From assembly GCA_947450475.1 (NCBI GenBank), contig CANFVK010000010.1, forward strand, positions 1 through 44,667: DNA of 44,667 nucleotides. Direction: 5' to 3'. Origin of the DNA: Bacteriovoracaceae bacterium. GTDB taxonomy: Bacteria; Bdellovibrionota; Bacteriovoracia; Bacteriovoracales; Bacteriovoracaceae. The notes under the pieces are model-generated. The model worked only from the letters and a program-made list of their open reading frames with translations. It was not told the origin of the DNA and did not search any database. The translations under genes and the position numbers were made by a program. The stretch's first letter is position 1, and each line of letters starts with the position of its first letter. Of this stretch, positions 25,237 to 34,993 are shown one piece after another.

Positions 25237-26304
25237 ATGCCATTATCACAAACATCTCCAAAAATTCTTAGCGTTGGCTTATCAACGCCTGAATCTAGTT
25301 TTACCCAAAAAGAAATAGCGACGATGATGGGGGTAAATGATCAAAAGGCATTGCGTTTTTTCGAACACGAACACATCAAAACAAGACATCTCATTTTGCC
25401 CAATGCAAATCCATCGATTGCTTTTAAAGAGGAAACTCCAAAAGAGCTTCGAGAAAAATTCCTAAACCATTCCCTTGAACTTATTCAATCGGCATTAAAA
25501 GTAGCTTTAGAGAAGGCACAACTTCAGCAATCTCAAATTGACTATTTAGTTGTTGTGACATCAACCGCCTTTATTGTTCCCGGATTAAGCGCACACGTCA
25601 TTGAAAAGTTAAAACTAAAAAACAACTGCCAAAGAGTCGACATCGTAGGTATGGGGTGCAATGCTGGACTCAACGGATTAAATGCTGTGGCAAATTGGTG
25701 CTCAAACAATCCAGAAAAAATTGGCGTGCTCATCTGTTGTGAATTGTGTTCTTGCATTTATTCTATAGAAGAGACTGAGAATGCAGCTATTGTGAATAGT
25801 TTATTTGGAGATGGCGTTGCCGTTTGTCTACTAAAAGCATCTCAATCTCCAAATGATACTGCGCTGGCTTCCATTGTCGACTTCGAAAGCCACATCATTC
25901 CAGACACACTTCCACTGCTAAGATTTAATTGGAATGAAGAAAAAAATAAGCACTCTTTTTATGTCGATAAAAAAACGCCGGCTTCTCTCGCTAATGAAAT
26001 TCATTATCCATTGCAAAACATTTTAGAAAAAAATAAATTAAATATAAATCAAATTAATCACTGGATCGTTCATTCTGGTGGTGCTGCCATTTTAGATGCC
26101 ATTGAAAATAAGTTGGCTCTCGCCAATAATCCCTTCAAACACACAAGAACAGTGTTAAAAAGCCATGGCAATATTTCCAGTGGAAGCTTCTTATTTAGCT
26201 ATCACGAATTATTGAAAGAAAATTCCATACAACCAGGTGATAATGGAATAATGATCACCATGGGCCCTGGACTTACTATCGAAATGGCATTGGTTAAATG
26301 GTGA
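25237..26304 (+). CDS. Type III polyketide synthase (chalcone/stilbene synthase superfamily)
   Basis: 355-residue thiolase-fold condensing enzyme. The triad is visible: Cys141 in GMGCNAGLNG, His279 in VHSGGAAILD and Asn312 in SHGNISSGSF. The Cys-His-Asn set and the GNxSS loop, with the MGCNAG nucleophile elbow, fit type III polyketide synthases better than FabH. The fused neighbourhood with an enoyl-CoA hydratase resembles DpgA with DpgB/DpgD, which make 3,5-dihydroxyphenylacetyl-CoA from malonyl-CoA. Starter and product are not readable from sequence. There is no Shine-Dalgarno; a candidate small gene ends eight bases upstream. The downstream hydratase gene overlaps by seven bases. Confidence 0.85.
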   Translation: MPLSQTSPKILSVGLSTPESSFTQKEIATMMGVNDQKALRFFEHEHIKTRHLILPNANPSIAFKEETPKELREKFLNHSLELIQSALKVALEKAQLQQSQIDYLVVVTSTAFIVPGLSAHVIEKLKLKNNCQRVDIVGMGCNAGLNGLNAVANWCSNNPEKIGVLICCELCSCIYSIEETENAAIVNSLFGDGVAVCLLKASQSPNDTALASIVDFESHIIPDTLPLLRFNWNEEKNKHSFYVDKKTPASLANEIHYPLQNILEKNKLNINQINHWIVHSGGAAILDAIENKLALANNPFKHTRTVLKSHGNISSGSFLFSYHELLKENSIQPGDNGIMITMGPGLTIEMALVKW

Positions 26305-27044
26305 GCACAATGGAACATAATAAAGTTGAAACTGATTTTCTAAATGACGTCTTTACAATAACTTTAAATTATCCCAAAAAATCAAATGCCTATGATCAAA
26401 TGATGTGCTTCGAAATTCAAAAGGCTTTTCAAAGTGCAAATCTTTCTGGTGCAAAACTTATACTTCTAAAGGCAGAAGGAAAAAATTTTTGTGCAGGTGC
26501 CGATCTTCAATGGATGAAACGAGCACAATTTTTATCTGATGCTGAAAATCTTGATGATATGTCTGCCATAAAAAATATGTTTCAAGCCATTCTCACAACA
26601 AAACCTCCCATAATTGGACTTATTCAAGGTGCAGTCAGAGGAGGAGGAGTCGGTCTAGTTGCCGCTTGTGATATCGTCTTTGCTGATCAAAGTGTTTCAT
26701 TTTCACTTTCTGAATCGAAATGGGGACTGATTCCTGGAATTATTACACCTTTAGTCATTCAAAAAATTGGCGCATCAACATTTTTGGAGTTGGCCGTTAG
26801 CTCAAGAATTTTTGACTTTAATGAAGCCCTAAATTTAAAACTTATCCACCATCATGCCAGTAAATTGGGGCCATATACTGAGCTAATTAAGTCCAATAGC
26901 ATTGATTCAAATATTAAGATAAAAAGCATGATACAAAAGCATTATTTAAAAACTGAATTCTTGGATGAAATACTCAAGATTTCTAGTGAAATGAGAAAAT
27001 CAGAAGAATTCAAAATACGATCTAAACAATTTAGCGATTCCTAA
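26298..27044 (+). CDS. Enoyl-CoA hydratase/isomerase family protein
   Basis: 248 residues, crotonase fold. Oxyanion-hole segments are seen at NFCAGADLQWMK (about residue 64) and GAVRGGGVGLVAACD (about 112), followed by ESKWGLIPG. The glutamate of ESKWGL is in the usual catalytic region. The start overlaps the polyketide synthase gene (ATGGTGA). An alternative ATG at 26310 has GGTGAG just upstream and is equally plausible. With the synthase it forms a two-gene unit, as DpgB or DpgD do in dihydroxyphenylacetate biosynthesis, where they speed dehydration and aromatisation. Its 3' end overlaps the convergent monooxygenase gene by 14 bases. Confidence 0.88.
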   Translation: MVSTMEHNKVETDFLNDVFTITLNYPKKSNAYDQMMCFEIQKAFQSANLSGAKLILLKAEGKNFCAGADLQWMKRAQFLSDAENLDDMSAIKNMFQAILTTKPPIIGLIQGAVRGGGVGLVAACDIVFADQSVSFSLSESKWGLIPGIITPLVIQKIGASTFLELAVSSRIFDFNEALNLKLIHHHASKLGPYTELIKSNSIDSNIKIKSMIQKHYLKTEFLDEILKISSEMRKSEEFKIRSKQFSDS

Positions 27045-28008
27045 ACAGATTAAGACATTTTTTTATATGAATAGCTTCCTCTGGCTGGAAGTCCAAAATA
27101 AAGAACTGATACCCCAATTCCACATATGCAGACAATTGATCTGCAACCTCTTGGTAAGACCCAACTACATACGGAGCAGAACTCCAAAAATTTTTCATCG
27201 GTTTTAAAAAATATGTACTTACTTCATCACTATTTTCATCAAGGTAGTTCTTAAGCCACTTGTTCCATGGTGTTAAATTGTTAGCTATTGAAATAGAAAA
27301 AAGCATTTCACCTTTGCGATTCGGAGGATAAATTCGATTTATCTCACTTAATGCTTCTTCTTTAGAAGATCGAGCACAAATCCCTAAACTCAATCCACAA
27401 TTGGGAACTTGAGCCTTCTGCATCTCACTAACTGGACGAATACTGCGAACAAAATAAGCTTGCTTATTAGACTTAAATTCATTTGTCATAGATCCTGATA
27501 CGAAAAAATCAAATGATCCAAAATTATACTTAGGATAAATCTCAGCTGACTGCACCTGGTAAAAATCTCCCTTGAAATGAGATTTTTCTGAAGAAATGAG
27601 CGCAAGCATAGAAAGATAAAATTCATTTAATCGATTGGTCCGGGCTTCAAAATCAAGATTATCATTGATGGCCCTAAGTTCTCCAAAAAATGATCCTGTA
27701 ACCAAGTTAATTGCAACATTTGAAGGATAAAGATTTTTTAGTGAAATTAATTTTTTTACAACCGACACTGGATGTTGGTAGCTTGGATTAACAGCGATGA
27801 GTGGTGAAAAATTTGGATCAAGACTAAGACAAAATTGACTTATAACCCATGGATCTATTCGCTTATCACCAACTGTCATCAAAGTATATTCAAAACCAAT
27901 ATCAACACTATAATCAACTACCGTTTTCGCAATATCTTTAAAGTTAAAATCAGCTTGTTGCCGATCATTCATAGGAAAAATATTGACAAAAAAGGTATCG
28001 CTTTTCAT
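27031..28008 (-). CDS. SsuD-like (LLM class) flavin-dependent monooxygenase
   Basis: 325 residues, bacterial luciferase-like TIM barrel. The pattern follows alkanesulfonate monooxygenase: IGFEYTLMTVGDKRIDPW, FSPLIAVNPSYQHPVSVVKK, VAINLVTGSFFGEL (matching the SsuD NLVTGS segment), an ARTNRLNEF helix, and a C-terminal VVGSYQEVADQLSAYVELGYQFFIL. It needs reduced FMN and oxygen. It is last in the operon carrier protein-ligase-MBOAT-monooxygenase, starting one base after the MBOAT stop with AGGA inside that gene's end. A flavin monooxygenase in such an operon could oxidise the carrier-bound acyl group, as related enzymes do in peptide/polyketide pathways. A desulfonation role is the alternative. 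Confidence 0.85.
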   Translation of the reverse strand: MKSDTFFVNIFPMNDRQQADFNFKDIAKTVVDYSVDIGFEYTLMTVGDKRIDPWVISQFCLSLDPNFSPLIAVNPSYQHPVSVVKKLISLKNLYPSNVAINLVTGSFFGELRAINDNLDFEARTNRLNEFYLSMLALISSEKSHFKGDFYQVQSAEIYPKYNFGSFDFFVSGSMTNEFKSNKQAYFVRSIRPVSEMQKAQVPNCGLSLGICARSSKEEALSEINRIYPPNRKGEMLFSISIANNLTPWNKWLKNYLDENSDEVSTYFLKPMKNFWSSAPYVVGSYQEVADQLSAYVELGYQFFILDFQPEEAIHIKKCLNLFRNR

Positions 28009-28009
28009 T

Positions 28010-29371
28010 TTAAATCCTAAAGTAAGCGGGCGGCAAAATTACGTCGTCAATGAATTGGCCTTGATTTAAACCGCTCACGATCCAATATAAAAAAAGTATA
28101 ACCAAAAATGCCTTAATTAAGACATTCAGCTTTATAAACCAATCACTATCTTTTCTTTTTTCTTGATAAAATTCAAATGCAAATAAGAACAAAGTAAAAT
28201 AGATAAACTTTCGATGCAAATTATCAGATAGCATTCCAAATAATGAAAGATCCCCCGGATTCCAAGGCTTGTAACTACTCATCAGAAGTACGAGGTCAGA
28301 TAAAAATCCCGCACGCTGGAGCAAGCCATTACCAATAAAAATAAGTAATACAAAAACCTTTCCCAACATAGGGGTTGGATGGCGTTTAATAAAAAAATTA
28401 TATCCCACCACGATTAATCCGTTGAACAAACCAAAAACTAACCAATTAAGTGTTAACCCATGCCAAAGTCCTACCAGAATAAAGGATAGGATGAGAATGA
28501 AATTTTGATTAATCTTTCTTCCCCACTTAAGCATCATGGGAAATGAAATATAATCTCTAATCCAAGTTCCGAGAGAAATATTCCACCTTTGCCAATAATC
28601 GTTAGGATTTTTTGCATAATAAAGAGCTTTAAAATTTACTGCCAAATCTATACCAAAACATTTAGCAACCCCTCTTCCCATATCACAAAATGAAGAAAAA
28701 TCGACAAAGGCTTGAAAGGTTCCAAAAATGCCCATAGCAATAATTACAGAAAAACTTTTTTCCATCATCATGTGCTCAAACCCTTTATTGAGGTAAACCA
28801 ACTCTTTGGAAAGATAAAAATACTTAGCAAAACCAAAAGCAAAAATAAGGATGCCATCTAAAATGTGATGAATTGAAAATTGTTTTAACTGATTAACCTG
28901 AGGAAAGAACTCCCTACCGCGAACAATTGGTCCCCCCATCAAGAGTGGGAAAAAAATAGGCATGCTCAAAAAATGAAAGACATTTTCTATTTCAAATTTC
29001 TTATTAGATCTCCAAAGATCAATAATATAACCCATATGAATAAACATAAAAAAACTTATTCCATATGGAGTCTCAAGATGAAAATGCCCCAACTTTCCCA
29101 GCTTAAAAACGCCAAAAAAGATGATGTTTACAATTAAAAGAAAGCTGTAAAAAATATTGCGCTGACCTTCTTTGTTGCTTAAAAAATATAAGCAGAGGTA
29201 ATTAAAAAGTGAAACTCCTAAAAAAATATAAGCCCAGCTTAACTTCCAGGTAATAACCCAAAAAACACTACTTAAAAACAAAGTAAACATTTTTAAATTT
29301 TTGGGAACGATCCAAAAAACCATTACAACGAATAAAAAATAAAAAAGGAAATTCATTGATGGATAAGTCAT
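28010..29371 (-). CDS. MBOAT-family membrane O-acyltransferase (DltB/AlgI-like)
   Basis: 453 residues with about 10-12 membrane segments. The family's catalytic histidine is His304 in GLWHGLTLNW. Other MBOAT features are the PIVRGREFFPQ segment, FVDFSSFCDMGRGVAKCFGID and YWQRWNISLGTWIRDYISFP, typical of DltB/AlgI/PatA. Such proteins take an acyl group from a cytoplasmic carrier and pass it across the inner membrane to a polymer or an exported acceptor. The start overlaps the ligase stop (ATGA). With carrier protein, ligase and the divergent SGNH protein it completes a Dlt-like set. Confidence 0.93.
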   Translation of the reverse strand: MTYPSMNFLFYFLFVVMVFWIVPKNLKMFTLFLSSVFWVITWKLSWAYIFLGVSLFNYLCLYFLSNKEGQRNIFYSFLLIVNIIFFGVFKLGKLGHFHLETPYGISFFMFIHMGYIIDLWRSNKKFEIENVFHFLSMPIFFPLLMGGPIVRGREFFPQVNQLKQFSIHHILDGILIFAFGFAKYFYLSKELVYLNKGFEHMMMEKSFSVIIAMGIFGTFQAFVDFSSFCDMGRGVAKCFGIDLAVNFKALYYAKNPNDYWQRWNISLGTWIRDYISFPMMLKWGRKINQNFILILSFILVGLWHGLTLNWLVFGLFNGLIVVGYNFFIKRHPTPMLGKVFVLLIFIGNGLLQRAGFLSDLVLLMSSYKPWNPGDLSLFGMLSDNLHRKFIYFTLFLFAFEFYQEKRKDSDWFIKLNVLIKAFLVILFLYWIVSGLNQGQFIDDVILPPAYFRI

Positions 29372-30711
29372 ATATTTCTCATCTTTTTCAATCTGGTGGT
29401 TAGCTCTATTTCTCTTTTGATCCTAATTTTGTGTGGATGCATGTAGTGAACAATGTTTTCTTGGCAAAATATTTTTAAACTAGTTCGAAATATTAACTCA
29501 TCAACATCTGGCCCGATAATGATATTGGCTACGATAACAGTTCCTATCATTTCATTTTTTTCAGTCGAAATAGTTACATCAAAAACATCAGGCAATTCCA
29601 TTAATTGATTTTCAAGTTCATACGGAAAGAATTTTCGTCCTGCAATATTAATTAAATCACCCTCTCTTCCCAAGACTTTCATAAATACACCTTGAATCAA
29701 AACCTGATCGTAGGTCCTAAACCAGCCATCTCCAAGCGAACTCGCTGCTTCTTCATAATTTAAATACCTAATCATTTTAGTGTCCGTTTTTATTTCTAAT
29801 AATCCATCCACAACCCTAGCTTGGGCATAGCGAGTATCAATAGAAAAAAATGAGGGATCAACTTCACTGGTAATTGTCTTTTGTATGCCAATTTCTGACA
29901 TACCATATGTATGGACTAGTTTTATTTGTGGAACATTTTTTATATAAAATTCAAGGACTGCTTTTTGAGAAGGCTCAGAACCAAAAGCTATTTTCTTTAG
30001 ATTGCTCAACTTCTCATTACTTACCTGACCAGTCATCATCAAAAGATTCATATAAGTTGGTGTTGTTTGAAAATAATCAACATTTTGTTCTTGAATGAGT
30101 GTAACCACTGTCGATGGTGAAAGATCATCAATACTACTAACTAGCGATAACTCATGAGTAATGACCTCAAGCAATGTTTCAATACCAGCAATTGATTCAG
30201 CCGGGGAAAAAGCAAAAGTGCGTAAGAAATGCTTACCAACATTTTGGTATTTTTGAATAAAATTACTAAGCTTGTGAAAGACTAATTTAAACTTTTTTCC
30301 AGAAGAACCAGAAGTTCTAACTAAAAAATGAGCCTGTTCCCAATTATTTGTAGCGGGTGCTCGACTTTTGGATAAACTTGCATCAAACCTGCCTGGAAAC
30401 TCGCTCACCTTGGCCCAATTAACAAAAGTCGATTTCGCTTCCTCCGCAATCATATCAATATAATTTTGATCAGCGAATTGAGTTTTGGAAGTAAGAAGCA
30501 CACTGTGCCCTTCAAACAGAAGTGACAAAAACCTAACATATGATTCAAAAGAATTTTCTGATTCTAAAATAAATGAAGTCGGCAGAAGAAAATGACCCGA
30601 AATATTTTTCCTGGTTTTAGAAATTGCTTGATACAAATCCCCATACGAGTAAGTTGTATTTTTTTCAATAAGAAATAATTTAGAGTTGTCCTTCCAGCTT
30701 AAAAAATGCAT
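29368..30711 (-). CDS. AMP-dependent acyl ligase (adenylating enzyme)
   Basis: 447-residue ANL-superfamily enzyme. Core motifs: phosphate loop TSGSSGKKFKLVFHK, HTYGMSEIG (A5), GDGWFRTYDQV in place of the usual GWFxTGD (A7), GREGDLINIAGRKFFPYELEN (A8) and a C-terminal TTRLKK holding the likely catalytic lysine. The A7 substitution (Tyr for Gly) keeps the aspartate. It probably adenylates a carboxylic acid and loads it on the carrier protein encoded eight bases upstream. The N-terminal domain is short compared with DltA (about 500) and the substrate-pocket code is not readable by eye; it may prefer an aryl or fatty acid rather than D-alanine. Confidence 0.9.
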   Translation of the reverse strand: MHFLSWKDNSKLFLIEKNTTYSYGDLYQAISKTRKNISGHFLLPTSFILESENSFESYVRFLSLLFEGHSVLLTSKTQFADQNYIDMIAEEAKSTFVNWAKVSEFPGRFDASLSKSRAPATNNWEQAHFLVRTSGSSGKKFKLVFHKLSNFIQKYQNVGKHFLRTFAFSPAESIAGIETLLEVITHELSLVSSIDDLSPSTVVTLIQEQNVDYFQTTPTYMNLLMMTGQVSNEKLSNLKKIAFGSEPSQKAVLEFYIKNVPQIKLVHTYGMSEIGIQKTITSEVDPSFFSIDTRYAQARVVDGLLEIKTDTKMIRYLNYEEAASSLGDGWFRTYDQVLIQGVFMKVLGREGDLINIAGRKFFPYELENQLMELPDVFDVTISTEKNEMIGTVIVANIIIGPDVDELIFRTSLKIFCQENIVHYMHPHKIRIKREIELTTRLKKMRNI

Positions 30712-30719
30712 TTCGATAA

Positions 30720-31025
30720 CTAACCTAATGAATTAATTTTTCTAAGAATAAAATCTGCTAAATGGCTCAAACTGGCAAATGGGGGATTTTCAGTATCAAG
30801 TACGTCCTGAGTTGTAATCGTAATTTTTTTATTGATCACAATCTCAACTTCTTCTTCCAGCAAAAAAACAAAACTAACCAGATTTAACGAGTCCAGTATT
30901 GCATTGGGCTTGCCATAAAAAACGATATTTTCATCAATTTTATCGAGAAAAAAATTGGGCATTGTTGCGTTCGCTTTTTTAATGGTCGGATAGATGATTT
31001 TATCTAGAACATCTGATTTTTGCAT
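30720..31025 (-). CDS. Acyl/aryl carrier protein
   Basis: 101 residues. The phosphopantetheine site is Ser46 in the motif LDSLNLVSF, preceded by an acidic helix and followed by LLEEEVEIVI, the standard helix II of carrier proteins. Slightly longer than FabF-pathway ACPs (about 78), with extra residues at the N-terminus. It is first in the operon with ligase, MBOAT and monooxygenase. The function fits DltC: holding the activated acyl group as a thioester for the MBOAT transferase. Weak AGGT ribosome site. Confidence 0.9.
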   Translation of the reverse strand: MQKSDVLDKIIYPTIKKANATMPNFFLDKIDENIVFYGKPNAILDSLNLVSFVFLLEEEVEIVINKKITITTQDVLDTENPPFASLSHLADFILRKINSLG

Positions 31026-31132
31026 TACTTACCTACGGATTTTATATTGCTTTATTATTTCTGACTCTAGGACAAAATTCAATTAAAATCATAGACAATA
31101 ATGAATATGCCACTTAAAATTATTTCTAATTT

Positions 31133-32782
31133 ATGTCATTAAAAAAAATCATCCTTTCTGTTGCGCTTTTGCTCACTGGAACATTCTTTATCAATGAATC
31201 CTTGATTTATTCTCAAAATAATTTTTTTCTCAATCGCTATTGGTATCCCTATAAAATTGGCTTTTTCAATTCCTATGTTGGTGCAATTGAGAGCTTTACC
31301 TCAAGAACATTGCTTGCGAGTAATCGTTTTTTAACCAATTACAACCTTGGCTCACAATATATCTTTTCCCAAGAAACAACTAATCCCAAAGAGATTCGAT
31401 ACGACTTTAGACTCAAAAAAGGGGGATACATTGATCTTATTTTCAACTTTGACGAATCAACCTATGAAGCCATAAGAGTAAGCCGCTTTATTAATTATCC
31501 AAGTAGCTACTACAAAGGAAAAATTTCTGGCGAATTTATAAATCGAACTGAGCTTGAATTAGATAAGATCGATGGCAGCACACACAGGGCAACATTAAAA
31601 AATGTGCAGGGCAAAGTTGTTTTCTATCTCGATGATAAAGAAATTTACAAAACAAACTCATCATTTGGGAAATCTAAAATAGGTTTTTTTTCGAGCCTAT
31701 CTTTTTTAGAAATATTTAATGTTGCACTTACTAATGAATTCGGAAAAGTAACTAATATGAGTTTTTCTAATGAACAAGATCACAAGTTCTTCTTCTTAAA
31801 AAACTTAACCATCGTGACCGCTGGCGTGCTTGCTGTTTATATCTTGGTCTTTTTATTTTATCGCAAAAATTTCTTTTCTTACTTTTTACGCGCGAGTGCT
31901 TTTGTTTTCTTTACAGCAATTTTTTGGTTTTGTTATGACTTTTTCTATTACTCCAAGATTCCCCAACGTTGGGACTTCGACTCTGCTTCATTTGTTTCTC
32001 CGATCGGTCACCAGTTCGATTTTGAAAGATATCGTTCGTACTTCTTCAATCAATGGTATAGCCGATTAGGTGGTATCGAGCTCAATAACTACAACATTGA
32101 GGCCCGTGGCCTTCATTACCACTATACGCATTATCGTCGCATGTGTTCAGTGAAGCAAAAATGTATTTTTGTAGATTATGAAGGCATGAGTTCAGTCAAA
32201 CCTCCTAACACGAAACGCCTCATTTACATTGGAGGATCTTTTTCAGACAACTCCGGTGTAACTTCAATCGATCAAGCATTTTTTGATAAATTCAGCCTTG
32301 AAATTATTAAAAATTATAAGCACAAAAATATCAACTTAGAGCTTTATAATTTTTCTTTTTCTGGTGGTTACTTAAGTCAGCTAATTCCCAAGGTTGTCAA
32401 AATAGTCGATAAACTTGGAGTAGATTATGTTGTCGTTGGTTTATTTGCTAATGATGACGAAGGTGGCTTGGTTCAACTATTAGATGCATTAAACCCCAAA
32501 GGCATCATTACTACCTATATTTATCCAACTGCTAATCCAGAAAAGAGTTATGTTTTTTTAAATCCTAAAACTCAGCAAGTTATGATTACCCCAATGGATA
32601 ATTTTCTCATTCGTCTTTCGACCGATAAAGCACTTCGTATTTATCGAGCCGACCTTCTTTCAACCTATCCAGAGTTTTATGGAAAGGGCAATTTGTGGTG
32701 GGACCAAACTCATATGACGGCTTTTGGCCAAGAGCAATTTGCCCTAAAAAATGCTGAGTTCATGAATACTGTGATTAAATAA
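31133..32782 (+). CDS. Membrane-anchored SGNH-hydrolase-like protein with jelly-roll domain
   Basis: 549 residues. Layout: signal anchor (about 5-22); a beta-rich extracytoplasmic domain (about 30-205) with a concanavalin/LamG-like pattern (GKVVFYLDDKEIY...GKSKIGFFSS); two membrane segments (about 220-240 and 250-270); then an SGNH-like domain with GGSFSDN (block I, about 367), FANDDEG (block III) and DQTHMTAFGQ (block V, Asp523 and His526). MBOAT systems usually pair the transferase with such an SGNH/DltD/AlgX-like protein on the outer side, and this gene is divergent from the MBOAT operon by 107 bases. It should deliver or transfer the acyl group to an acceptor in the periplasm. No Shine-Dalgarno. 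Confidence 0.8.
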   Translation: MSLKKIILSVALLLTGTFFINESLIYSQNNFFLNRYWYPYKIGFFNSYVGAIESFTSRTLLASNRFLTNYNLGSQYIFSQETTNPKEIRYDFRLKKGGYIDLIFNFDESTYEAIRVSRFINYPSSYYKGKISGEFINRTELELDKIDGSTHRATLKNVQGKVVFYLDDKEIYKTNSSFGKSKIGFFSSLSFLEIFNVALTNEFGKVTNMSFSNEQDHKFFFLKNLTIVTAGVLAVYILVFLFYRKNFFSYFLRASAFVFFTAIFWFCYDFFYYSKIPQRWDFDSASFVSPIGHQFDFERYRSYFFNQWYSRLGGIELNNYNIEARGLHYHYTHYRRMCSVKQKCIFVDYEGMSSVKPPNTKRLIYIGGSFSDNSGVTSIDQAFFDKFSLEIIKNYKHKNINLELYNFSFSGGYLSQLIPKVVKIVDKLGVDYVVVGLFANDDEGGLVQLLDALNPKGIITTYIYPTANPEKSYVFLNPKTQQVMITPMDNFLIRLSTDKALRIYRADLLSTYPEFYGKGNLWWDQTHMTAFGQEQFALKNAEFMNTVIK

Positions 32783-32787
32783 AAAAA

Positions 32788-32813
32788 GGGGGAATTAACA
32801 TTCCCCCCTTTTT
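32788..32813. terminator. Bidirectional rho-independent terminator
   Basis: GGGGGAAT-TAAC-ATTCCCCC stem (32788-32807) preceded by seven A and followed by C and TTTTT. It lies between the SGNH gene and groEL, which converge here, and can end both transcripts. Confidence 0.85.
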
Positions 32814-32851
32814 ATTTAAAATAAGTTTTAGCTAAGGAAATCGGCGTTGAT

Positions 32852-34507
<1,656 letters not shown>

Positions 34508-34528
34508 CTATTATTTAATAAAAATTTA

Positions 34529-34816
34529 TTAGTTCAAAATTCCAAGAATTTCATCTTCTTTCATAATCAAAACAGGTTTTCCTTCAACTTTCACTTCAGT
34601 TCCAGAATATTTTCCAAAAAGAACTGTGTCGCCAACTTTTACATCAAGGTTGCGAACAGTGCCATCGTTTAATCGGTAGCCAGTACCTACGGCAACAATT
34701 TTTCCTTGAGAAGGTTTCTCGGTATGACTATCAGGAATAATAATCCCACCAGGCGTTTTGGTTTCTTCGTCTAAGCGTTGAATAACGACGCGATCTTGTA
34801 ATGGTTTTAATTGCAT
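34529..34816 (-). CDS. groS: Co-chaperonin GroES
   Basis: 95 residues with the family N-terminus [12 protein letters not shown] and the mobile-loop region [13 protein letters not shown]. It caps the GroEL ring. AAGGAGG ribosome site in front of the ATG. No CIRCE element (TTAGCACTC-N9-GAGTGCTAA) is visible upstream, nor a clear heat-shock sigma promoter; a TTGACA box is present on the minus strand at 34876-34871 without a good -10 partner. Confidence 0.98.
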   Translation of the reverse strand: MQLKPLQDRVVIQRLDEETKTPGGIIIPDSHTEKPSQGKIVAVGTGYRLNDGTVRNLDVKVGDTVLFGKYSGTEVKVEGKPVLIMKEDEILGILN

Positions 34817-34931
34817 TAGTATCCTCCTTATAAAAAATTACACACAACAATCTGATATTGAATGGACGAGTGTCAAGGGCGGGGGGGTAGAAATTTAAAG
34901 CGCGGGCAACTAGACAGTTCGCGTTAAAGTT

Positions 34932-34959
34932 TTGAATTTAAATGATATAATGGTATAAT
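34932..34959 (+). promoter_or_regulatory. Sigma70-type promoter upstream of the first UnbU-UnbV-like gene
   Basis: TTGAAT (34932-34937), 16-base spacer, TATAAT (34954-34959). A second TATAAT overlaps a little upstream (34946-34951). It lies 34 bases before the start at 34994 and is the best promoter match in the window. Confidence 0.65.
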
Positions 34960-34993
34960 CAGCCTAGATTTTATTTTATGAGGTCGGGGTTAA

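Noticed and set aside
34848..34876. Possible groES promoter with TTGACA on the minus strand
   Set aside because: No acceptable -10 box at 16-18 bases, so it was not listed as a promoter.
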